Shown: in pieces, positions 42,466 to 48,593 of the stretch | Layout: every line of letters begins with the position of its first letter | Position numbering within the stretch: position 1 is the stretch's first letter | From: Nitrospinaceae bacterium | GTDB lineage: Bacteria > Nitrospinota > Nitrospinia > Nitrospinales > Nitrospinaceae | Assembly: GCA_029261535.1 (NCBI GenBank) | Contig: JAJDBF010000020.1 | Location: forward strand, 1-48,593 | Reading direction: 5' to 3' | DNA: 48,593 bases | Made by a program: the position numbers and the translations under genes | Notes under the pieces: model-generated | What the model saw: the letters and a program-made list of their open reading frames with translations, nothing else | Database searches by the model: none | What the model was told of the DNA's origin: nothing

Positions 42466-43002
42466 TTAGCGTTGTTTTAACAGGTCTTCAAAATACTGGA
42501 GGGTTTCGGGAGCAGACCAGTTTTCTGCCCCGCTTTGTTCACCGATGATATTGCCATCGGGATCGATCAGGTAAGTGGTGGGCAGTGACAGCACCCGGAA
42601 GGAGTTGCTGACATCCGAGCCGGGGTCGAGCAAAACGGGAAATGTCAGCCCCTGGGATTCGACATAAGGTTTGACCACCGTGGCACCAAACATATCGTTG
42701 GACACACCCACCACGGCAAGTTTGCTTGCGCGAAACTTGCGGTACAGGGTTTCGAGAGATGGCATCTCCATCTTGCAGGGACCGCACCAGGTCGCCCAGA
42801 AATTGAGCAATACATAACGGCCTCTGAAATCATCCAGCCGCACCGGTTCCCCATGCAAAGAGGGCAGGACAAATCGGGGTGCCGGTTTGGCACTGGTCCC
42901 GGCCTGTGCGGAACCCAGGGCACCCGCTAACAGGCACACGCAGAGAATTAGCAGGAAGGTTACATTCTTACAGGGTTTTATGTAGCGATACCGAAGGGTC
43001 AT
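42466..43002 (-). CDS. TlpA/ResA-like thiol-disulfide oxidoreductase
   Basis: 178 aa from ATG 43002; a TTG eight codons upstream is possible but no ribosome site supports it. Signal peptide FLLILCVCLLAGALGSAQA. Thioredoxin fold with the redox site C73-GP-C76 in FWATWCGPCKMEMP, and cis-Pro in LPTTYLIDPDGNI. The family reduces apocytochrome c or other envelope disulfides. Context: 34 nt upstream of the SUMF1-CcdA fusion gene, which can supply the electrons. Confidence 0.9.
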   Translation of the reverse strand: MTLRYRYIKPCKNVTFLLILCVCLLAGALGSAQAGTSAKPAPRFVLPSLHGEPVRLDDFRGRYVLLNFWATWCGPCKMEMPSLETLYRKFRASKLAVVGVSNDMFGATVVKPYVESQGLTFPVLLDPGSDVSNSFRVLSLPTTYLIDPDGNIIGEQSGAENWSAPETLQYFEDLLKQR

Positions 43003-43164
43003 AACAGAGGAGCCTTTAGACGACAAAAGTTGGTACAGCCTTGAAGCACCGCTTGTGTATAAGGACAGCGCGTATTGTAAAGATCGCCGGGAGTTGTTTT
43101 TTCTGCGGTCATGAAATAGCGCGACCTTTAAAAATCTCCAGCGAGCCGTCCCTGCAACGAGTGG

Positions 43165-43401
43165 TTATTCATCGACTGCTTCTATACAGCGTACCATGGG
43201 GATCGCCTTTTTCAATGCCCGTTCTATACCCATTTTGAGGGTCATGGCTGAGCTGGAACAGGAACTGCAGGCCCCGACCATTTTAAGTTTTACCACCCCG
43301 TCGTCAATACTGACCAGTTCCACATTGCCGCCGTCTGCCATCAGGGTAGGACGAAGGGTTTCCAGCACGGATTCCACCTCATCACGCATTTCTTCGTCCA
43401 T
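43165..43401 (-). CDS. NifU-like C-terminal domain (Nfu) protein
   Basis: 78 aa from ATG 43401 after GGAGG; a longer frame upstream is non-coding. The CXXC motif C45-SS-C48 in MVGACSSCSSS and LRPTLMADGGNVELV define the Nfu domain. It carries a bridging [4Fe-4S] cluster for delivery to target proteins. The neighbouring ferredoxins are plausible clients. Family-H repeat copy 2 starts 27 nt upstream of its ATG. Confidence 0.93.
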   Translation of the reverse strand: MDEEMRDEVESVLETLRPTLMADGGNVELVSIDDGVVKLKMVGACSSCSSSAMTLKMGIERALKKAIPMVRCIEAVDE

Positions 43402-43427
43402 ACTAATGAGCCTCCTGTCTCTTTGGG

Positions 43428-43591
43428 CTTCTCTAAAAATTGCTTTTGGCCACGAGGTGCTAGCGCACGGCAAAAGTAACCCTCTTGGTTATAAAGGGTC
43501 TGCGAACTGCCGGAACTGAAAATTTTGAATTATCAGCAGGTTGCTGGCAACATCAATACTTTTTCAGCAACAAGTTAGAGGTCCTCTTAAA
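43428..43591. repeat. Dispersed hairpin repeat (family H), copy 2 (with insert)
   Basis: Blocks CTCTAAAAATTG, TTTTGGCCACGAG, an extra TGCTAGCGCA palindrome, core hairpin CCCTCTTGGTTATAAAGGG, GCGAACTGCCGGAACTG, AAAATTTTGAATTAT and the end GAGGTCCTCTTAAA. About 41 bp, containing CAGCAGGTTGCTGG and TTTCAGCAACAAG, interrupt the right side. Confidence 0.65.
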
Positions 43592-43894
<303 letters not shown>

Positions 43895-44362
43895 TCAGGA
43901 TGTGTCTACAGGGACCTGATTGAAGGTTTTTGCAGTATCGCACCATTCAAAAAGGGCCTGTTCTTTGATCGATTTATTATACACCGAAACCACAAGATAC
44001 CGCGCGTCCGGGTAGGCCGGTTCATCAAAAAATAAAGCCCGGCGCACATCCTCCTCGGAAAAATAGGCATCGTGTTCCGGGTGCGAATGATAAAAGAGTT
44101 TGATGACCAGGCCCTGGTCATCAGCTTCCCGCGTGATGCGAAACAGGTCTTTTTCATCGATGAAATAGGCGGTTGTCGCGTCTCTCGGGTGGGCTGTTGG
44201 ATCCAGTGCGTGGAGTTTGTTCTGGATGTTGGTGCAACGAAACATTGTGTCGCTGGCGTTGTCATCCGAGTTGCCGATGACGATGCCGCAACATTCGTCC
44301 GGGTAATCGTCAAGCGCGTGCCGGTGCATTTCATCCAAGTGTTTGGAGAGGATACGAAACAC
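43895..44362 (-). CDS. JAMM/MPN (M67) metallopeptidase
   Basis: 155 aa with a GTG start preceded by AGGA. The JAMM motif is complete: E23 in DECCGIV, and H-S-H-x7-S-x2-D in HSHPEHDAYFSEED. Bacterial M67 proteins of this size (Mec+ type) cut the C-terminus of sulfur-carrier proteins of the ubiquitin fold. No such carrier or ThiF/MoeB-type gene is in the window. It is 21 nt downstream of the [2Fe-2S] ferredoxin gene. Confidence 0.9.
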   Translation of the reverse strand: MFRILSKHLDEMHRHALDDYPDECCGIVIGNSDDNASDTMFRCTNIQNKLHALDPTAHPRDATTAYFIDEKDLFRITREADDQGLVIKLFYHSHPEHDAYFSEEDVRRALFFDEPAYPDARYLVVSVYNKSIKEQALFEWCDTAKTFNQVPVDTS

Positions 44363-44383
44363 AGGGGAGTCCTTTTCCCAGGA

Positions 44384-44683
44384 TCAAACGTGAGAGCGGA
44401 CGACCAGGTTGTCCTCCACCGTGATCTGGCAGGCGAGCCTGAGATCGGGGTTTGTCTTCAACGCTTTTTTCAAATTGTTTTCTTCAATCTCATTGCGCTC
44501 GTTGACCTTGCCGGAAATAATTTCGACGCGACAACTGGTGCATAGACCGCGTCCGCGACAGTTGAGTAGTTTGAAGATATGCGGGTAAAGACTGATCTTG
44601 TTAGCGATGGCCGCTTTCCTCAGGTTGGTGCCGGACTCGACCTTTACTTTTCTTTTTATGTTTTCAAATAAAATTTCTAGCAT
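44384..44683 (-). CDS. [2Fe-2S] ferredoxin (plant/adrenodoxin fold)
   Basis: 99 aa from ATG 44683 after GGTGGAAG. Ligands C42, C48, C51 and C85 in NCRGRGLCTSC and LRLACQ give CX5CX2C-x33-C. The N-terminal MLEILFENIKRKVKV strand pair and the Leu-rich helix are standard. Its start overlaps the end of the zinc-ribbon gene by 7 nt. A longer upstream open frame is a shadow of that gene. Confidence 0.9.
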   Translation of the reverse strand: MLEILFENIKRKVKVESGTNLRKAAIANKISLYPHIFKLLNCRGRGLCTSCRVEIISGKVNERNEIEENNLKKALKTNPDLRLACQITVEDNLVVRSHV

Positions 44684-45024
44684 GCTTCCACCTGGACGAA
44701 TGGACCCAACGTGCCTTTTCCCAGATAGCCGTGGAATGCACTGCCCACGCTGGAGCACCGGGTCGTCATGTGAACGTATTGTTGTTCCCCGTGATCGGCC
44801 TTGAGTACGCCGACCATCGAGTATGGAGGAATCTTGTTGCCGCAGTTGGCGCACACCACTGAGTGGCGTTGGCACAATTCCAATAAACATGTTGCGCAGA
44901 TTATCGGATCGAATAGAAAAATTTCCTCGCCCTCGTATTCCACAAAAGTAGGGCGGCCCGGAACCGGCTGACTGCATTCACTACACAGGTCAGGATCTGA
45001 TCCTGTCAGAAAATCCTCACGCAT
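44677..45024 (-). CDS. Zinc-ribbon-like protein
   Basis: 115 aa with CXXC pairs C14/C17, C43/C46 and C58/C61 plus C51 and C90. Two treble-clef or ribbon modules are likely. LCSECSQPVPG resembles ribbon knuckles. No family was recognised. It is probably cytoplasmic and translationally coupled to the ferredoxin that follows. It may bind Zn or an Fe-S cluster. Family-H repeat copy 3 lies about 32 nt upstream. Confidence 0.75.
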   Translation of the reverse strand: MREDFLTGSDPDLCSECSQPVPGRPTFVEYEGEEIFLFDPIICATCLLELCQRHSVVCANCGNKIPPYSMVGVLKADHGEQQYVHMTTRCSSVGSAFHGYLGKGTLGPFVQVEAC

Positions 45025-45055
45025 AATAAAAGCGGCGACAAAATGAGTATTTTAT

Positions 45056-45186
45056 CAGGACACCTCTCAAAATTGCTGTTGCCCACGAGATGCTAGCGCA
45101 TGGCACAAATAGCCCTCTTGGTTTTATAGAGGGTCTGCGAGTTACCGGAATGGGAAATATTGAATTTTTAGAGGCCCTCTTAAAAC
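45056..45186. repeat. Dispersed hairpin repeat (family H), copy 3 (most complete)
   Basis: Blocks ACCTCTCAAAATTG, TTGCCCACGAG, TGCTAGCGCA palindrome, core hairpin CCCTCTTGGTTTTATAGAGGG, GCGAGTTACCGGAATG, GAAATATTGAATTTTTAGAG and GCCCTCTTAAA. The two ends (CCTCTCAAAATT and the complement of GAATTTTTAGAGG) are roughly inverted. Confidence 0.7.
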
Positions 45187-45216
45187 AACGAGGCTGATTT
45201 TAACCCAAAGCGCGGC

Positions 45217-46260
45217 TCAATTGATACAGACTTTTCGCATTTCGGAGAAGTTGTCGAGGACAGCACCAGCCCCTTTGACGATGCTGAGCAGGGGCTCGTC
45301 GGGAACGTAGGTGCGCAAACCTGTTCTTTCTTCGATCAACTTGTCGAGGCCGCGAATGAGCGCGCCACCGCCGGTCAGGTAGAGACCGTTGGAGTGGATA
45401 TCGGATGAAAGTTCCGGTGGTGTTTTTTCCAGGGCGCGCAGGACCACCAGCACGATGCTGGCAATCGGCTCGCGCATGGCTTCGCGGATTTCGCTATCGT
45501 TGATGGTGATGGAGGTGGGGACTCCGGTTTTGATGTTCATGCCCTTGACTTCAGTGGTCCGTTCTTTTTCCAAAGGGTAGGCCGAGCCGATTTCTATCTT
45601 CACCCGCTCAGCTTCAAAGATGCCGATATTCATGTGATGTTGCAGTCGAACATAACGGGCGATGGCCTCGTCCATTTCGTCACCGGCAATACGGATCGAT
45701 TCGCCGTAGGCGATGGCGGACAATGCGGTGACAGCAACATCGGTGGTGCCGCCTCCAATGTCGATCACCAGATTACCTTCGGCCTTATGCACCGGGATGC
45801 CCACTCCAATAGCGGCGGCCATCGGTTCTTCTACCAGATAAACTTCCCGCACCCGCGCCATTTTCGCGGCATCGATGACGGCCTTTTTCTCCACCTGGGT
45901 GATGCAGGTCGGAACACCAACAACCATTCGTGGACGAAGGAACCAGAACCGGCTCATCACTTTGTTGATGAAGGTGATGATCATGAGATTGGTCATGTTG
46001 AAATCGGCAATGACTCCGTCTTTCATCGGGCGGATGGTTTCAAGGCCGGCATGGGTGCGCCCGTACATTTTTTTGGCTTCCAGTCCGACAGCTTCGACAT
46101 GCCCCTCACCGTTGCCATTGGTGCTGATAGCAACAATGGATGGCTCATCCAGAACGATGCCGCCATTCTTGACATAAACCAATGTATTGGCCGTTCCAAG
46201 ATCCATGGCCACATCGGAGCTCGTCAGATTTTTTAAACTGCGGAACAGTTTGGCAAACAT
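45217..46260 (-). CDS. mreB: Rod-shape protein MreB
   Basis: 347 aa from ATG 46260 (MFAKLFRSLKNLTSSDVAMDLGTANTLVYVKNG); a frame to 46302 runs into the upstream gene spacer. Actin-fold marks: phosphate 1 VAMDLGTANTLVY, connect VYLVEEPMAAAIGVG, phosphate 2 VIDIGGGTTDVAV and adenosine LTGGGALIRGLD. It forms membrane-bound filaments that guide the elongasome. No mreC/mreD lies downstream in the window. It begins 10 nt after the GAF protein stop. Confidence 0.96.
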   Translation of the reverse strand: MFAKLFRSLKNLTSSDVAMDLGTANTLVYVKNGGIVLDEPSIVAISTNGNGEGHVEAVGLEAKKMYGRTHAGLETIRPMKDGVIADFNMTNLMIITFINKVMSRFWFLRPRMVVGVPTCITQVEKKAVIDAAKMARVREVYLVEEPMAAAIGVGIPVHKAEGNLVIDIGGGTTDVAVTALSAIAYGESIRIAGDEMDEAIARYVRLQHHMNIGIFEAERVKIEIGSAYPLEKERTTEVKGMNIKTGVPTSITINDSEIREAMREPIASIVLVVLRALEKTPPELSSDIHSNGLYLTGGGALIRGLDKLIEERTGLRTYVPDEPLLSIVKGAGAVLDNFSEMRKVCIN

Positions 46261-46270
46261 TATGAGGCCT

Positions 46271-47674
46271 TCAATTGCTGGAGGCTCGCGCCAGGGAAAC
46301 ACCGATCAGGCTGTTCAGGTTGTCGCCATCCGCAGGATGAAACGACAACCCCAAGCTGACTTGCGCTTCCATGGGCTCGTTCTCGATCATAAAAGGTTCC
46401 TGCGTGAAAATCTGCCGGAGGCGGGTGCGCAAACTGCGCGCCTCTTCGGCATCGATGTCCATCAACACCATGACCACTGACGATTCGGTATATTTGAAAA
46501 TGTATTTTTGACTGGAGACCGCTTGCGCCAGAATGGAGATGACCTGCTTTAAAAACAGATCGCCGGTCTCAACCCCGTATTGACTGTAAATGATATGCAG
46601 GTTTTTCATCAGGGCAGTCAGAATATGAACCGTGTGACCCTCACGGAAAATTTCAGCTTCAACCGCTGACAGGTAAGTCGACAGAAAACGGTGATTCGGG
46701 ATGCCGGTCACCTGGCACAGGTTTTTGTCGTACTCCCACTGGGTCTGGATTTCAGCGCATTTCAGCGCGTTGGCAGTGAATGCTGAAATGAGGGTCCAGG
46801 CGTTCTGGTCTCTGCTGGACAATCCGTAAGGCTTGTCGGTGCCGACCACGATCATGCCGTGCAACTGTTCGCGAATGATGATCGGGACGGACAGCAGGGA
46901 TCCCATCGGTTCGTGTTCTTCTTTTTCGGAAAACACGATCACCTTGCGGTCACTGGTGCTTCGCATTAAAAAGGGTTTGCCATTCTTGGCGGAGGAGCCA
47001 ACGAATCCTTTGCCATACTCAATCCGCAAGGCGCGTAGTTCCTGCTCCCAGCCACGGAACCTCTGCACGCGGCCTTCTTCGGCGGTAAACCACACTACGG
47101 CTACCGCATCGCACTCGGCAACTGTTTCCGGAACCTGCACCAGCCGATCCGCCAGCGCGGAACGATCTTCGACTTCCGACAGGGAGCGGCACCATTCGAC
47201 CACCTCCGGGAAATTGATCAGGCCGGTTTCTTCCGAGGGACTGAGTGCGGATCTCTCGCGGCTCAGGTGCCAGGCCATTTGCTCAGCGATGCTCTTGATG
47301 ATCTTTTGCTGTTTGGTGGAAAATCCGAAGTGTTCTTTGGTGTCGATGACCAGAACGCCCTCGAGACCTTGCGCAATCACCGGGACCGCCAGCACGCCCT
47401 TGACCTCTTCCAACTGCGAGTACTGCGGCAATTCCGGGATAGTGCCTTCTTTAAACTCCTCGTGCCAGGAACGTTTGTCGCGGGCGACCTGTCCGATAGG
47501 CCCCTGTCCAATCGCCACGATCGAATCCGGATTGATGTGGGAACTCATCGACCAGTGTTCGCGCAAGGCCAAGGTTCGTTGGTCCGATTGGGCGACATAA
47601 AGAACCGTCGTGAACGCATCGCTCACGTTGCAGGTCAACTCGATCAGGCGGGACAAAATACTTTGGGAAGTCAT
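46271..47674 (-). CDS. Two-GAF protein with degenerate GGDEF domain
   Basis: 467 aa, no membrane segment. GAF 1 ~10-140 (DAFTTVLYVAQSD, PIGQVARDK, VLAVPVIAQGLEGVLVIDT). GAF 2 ~170-315 (CDAVAVVWF, GKGFVGSSAKNGKPF, LLSVPIIIREQLHGMIVVGTD). The C-terminal ~150 residues fit a GGDEF fold by layout (TGIPNHRFLSTYL for the usual TGLxNRR), but the active-site loop reads KYTESSVVMVL, so cyclase activity should be lost. A sensor or regulator role is likely. It sits 10 nt before mreB, which suggests a link to shape or growth. Confidence 0.85.
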   Translation of the reverse strand: MTSQSILSRLIELTCNVSDAFTTVLYVAQSDQRTLALREHWSMSSHINPDSIVAIGQGPIGQVARDKRSWHEEFKEGTIPELPQYSQLEEVKGVLAVPVIAQGLEGVLVIDTKEHFGFSTKQQKIIKSIAEQMAWHLSRERSALSPSEETGLINFPEVVEWCRSLSEVEDRSALADRLVQVPETVAECDAVAVVWFTAEEGRVQRFRGWEQELRALRIEYGKGFVGSSAKNGKPFLMRSTSDRKVIVFSEKEEHEPMGSLLSVPIIIREQLHGMIVVGTDKPYGLSSRDQNAWTLISAFTANALKCAEIQTQWEYDKNLCQVTGIPNHRFLSTYLSAVEAEIFREGHTVHILTALMKNLHIIYSQYGVETGDLFLKQVISILAQAVSSQKYIFKYTESSVVMVLMDIDAEEARSLRTRLRQIFTQEPFMIENEPMEAQVSLGLSFHPADGDNLNSLIGVSLARASSN

Positions 47675-47974
47675 CGCGGTGGAATCCTGAAAAGGGATTC
47701 AGAAAAGAAAGTAGAGAAGAGAAAAGAGAGCCGGGCGGTTAATCGGTGGTCGTGTCACGGGATTTGTCAGGGGTGGACTCCAGAGCTGCTTCGATTTGCG
47801 GTGGGACTTTGTTCGAAGACTTGCGGAGCCTTGAATTACCCCGTTCAACGCCTAATCATATCTTCACCGAATGACCGTGTCAATTGTTTATAATTCAATG
47901 ATTATTACTGTCAGGGTTTTGTCGAAAGAGTCGCTCCAACGAGCCATAATTGTTTTTTGGGGAGGGGGGCGAGA
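47675..47974. other. Intergenic region upstream of the GAF-mreB unit
   Basis: 300 bp with no supported gene. It is A/G-rich near 47695-47730, and should hold the promoter of the GAF-mreB unit on the minus strand, but no clear -35/-10 pair was found. Confidence 0.45.
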
Positions 47975-48133
47975 TTAGTTATTTTGATTTTCGCTGGGGA
48001 ATAATCCCTTTACTACCAAGCCTGCTAAGGCAATGATATTGGCAGTTGTACTACCAACCAAAAAGTCTAAAACAGATTCGGGCAGAGAAAATCCTTCGTG
48101 GAGTTCAGTACGCCAGCAACGGTTTTCAGACAT
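47975..48133 (-). CDS. Very small protein with one hydrophobic helix
   Basis: 52 aa, ATG 48133 to TAA 47975. N-terminus MSENRCWRTELHEGFSLP, then a hydrophobic helix VLDFLVGSTTANIIALAGLV, then a short tail VKGLFPSENQNN. The pattern LP...VLxxLVGSTTxNxI is like small one-helix proteins seen in many bacteria and phages. The same frame stays open for 20 codons upstream without a clear start, so the N-terminus is not certain. No Shine-Dalgarno is visible, and a 9-bp hairpin (48121-48144) covers the start codon. Confidence 0.45.
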   Translation of the reverse strand: MSENRCWRTELHEGFSLPESVLDFLVGSTTANIIALAGLVVKGLFPSENQNN

Positions 48134-48144
48134 TGCTGAAAACC
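48121..48144. promoter_or_regulatory. Hairpin over the start of the small gene
   Basis: GGTTTTCAG (48121-48129) and CTGAAAACC (48136-48144) are perfect complements with a 6-nt loop. On the minus strand the loop holds the ATG, so folding could control translation. Confidence 0.4.
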
Positions 48145-48279
48145 CATGGCATCCGGATTCCCCTTGCCCGTCACAAATCCATCTAAAAGTTCAGTCACGA
48201 AAGCTCACCCGCACCCTAACCCCGACATAACCCCAAACAAAAAAGACCCACCGCTTAAGCGATAAGCCTTTGTTTAATT

Positions 48280-48355
<76 letters not shown>

Positions 48356-48513
48356 ATTATGTCTGTATTCTACCCTACCCGATCAATTTTTCCACGGCCT
48401 CTTTTCTGTGATCTATCATCTTTAAAACCTTTCACATCCAGCCATACCACACGCTCCCGGCGACGTGTGCTTTGCATAACTTACAAAATGCGCGATTCTT
48501 CCCGGAGTTTATC

Positions 48514-48593
48514 CTGAGCTACGTTGAGACGAACAGGGGTTTCCATCTTGTGTCACTGCCTCCCTTCGACGTTGCTCAGGGTGACAGTGAAAA
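48514..48593. repeat. Partial dispersed repeat (TTCGAC...GCTCAG...TGACA)
   Basis: CTTCGACGTTGCTCAGGGTGACAGTG resembles CTTCGACAGGCTCAGTGTGAC at 283-303, which there precedes repeat copy A. The element is cut by the window edge. Confidence 0.4.

Noticed and set aside
45634..46236. 200-aa plus-strand open frame opposite mreB
   Set aside because: mreB on the other strand is unambiguous and the plus frame is His/Asp-rich shadow sequence.
46833..47600. 255-aa plus-strand open frame opposite the GAF protein
   Set aside because: Ser/Thr/Cys-rich composition typical of an antisense frame; the minus-strand gene has clear GAF domains.

Overview
The window reads as chromosomal DNA of a Gram-negative, free-living bacterium. 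An LPS-export permease (LptG type), several lipoproteins, many Sec signal peptides and a large set of c-type cytochromes support this. GC is moderate (a little over half by eye) except for one clearly AT-richer stretch. The mix of multihaem cytochromes, SUMF1-domain proteins and NHL proteins would fit Nitrospinota or a similar deep-branching marine phylum, but no rRNA is present and this placement is inference.

Layout. 1-120: partial tRNA-Arg and tRNA-His. 0.4-10.2 kb: housekeeping genes (SspB adaptor, a metallo-beta-lactamase-fold protein with a degraded metal site, acetolactate synthase IlvB, an AmgK-like kinase / LptG permease / Ppx-GppA run, a [2Fe-2S] protein, DUF1015 coupled to the GTPase EngB). 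10.3-18.6 kb: a membrane protein fused to a spermidine-synthase-like domain converges on a tight four-gene operon of c-type cytochromes (about 12, 10, 2 and 1 haem sites). 18.7-28.4 kb: GlgX, an NTF2-like secreted protein, a ten-unit NHL protein, two unknown proteins and a B12-dependent radical SAM enzyme. 28.5-30.2 kb: an AT-rich pair, a secreted M48-like protease with a cysteine-rich tail and a small secreted partner. 30.5-35.2 kb: a cupin, then dapF-dapA-dapB running into a molybdopterin oxidoreductase and a SUMF1 lipoprotein. 35.3-38.0 kb: small membrane or secreted proteins. 38.1-43.0 kb: a caspase-PEGA-SUMF1 protein flanked by two copies of a 166-bp sequence; the second copy is the 3' end of a SUMF1-CcdA fusion gene that follows a TlpA-type thioredoxin. 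43.2-45.0 kb: five small metal/redox proteins (NifU-like, YfhL ferredoxin, JAMM peptidase, [2Fe-2S] ferredoxin, zinc-ribbon protein). 45.2-47.7 kb: MreB and a GAF/degenerate-GGDEF protein. 48.0-48.4 kb: a very small gene and tRNA-Thr.

How the genes fit together. The cytochrome operon probably forms a periplasmic or outer-surface electron path. The TlpA and SUMF1-CcdA pair looks like an extracytoplasmic thiol-redox relay, which cytochrome c maturation would need. Three separate SUMF1 domains occur within 8 kb, each on a different scaffold. Four copies of a hairpin-containing intergenic repeat, all in the same orientation and all just 5' of minus-strand genes, are the most regular unexplained non-coding signal. 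No CRISPR array, integrase, transposase or prophage gene was seen.
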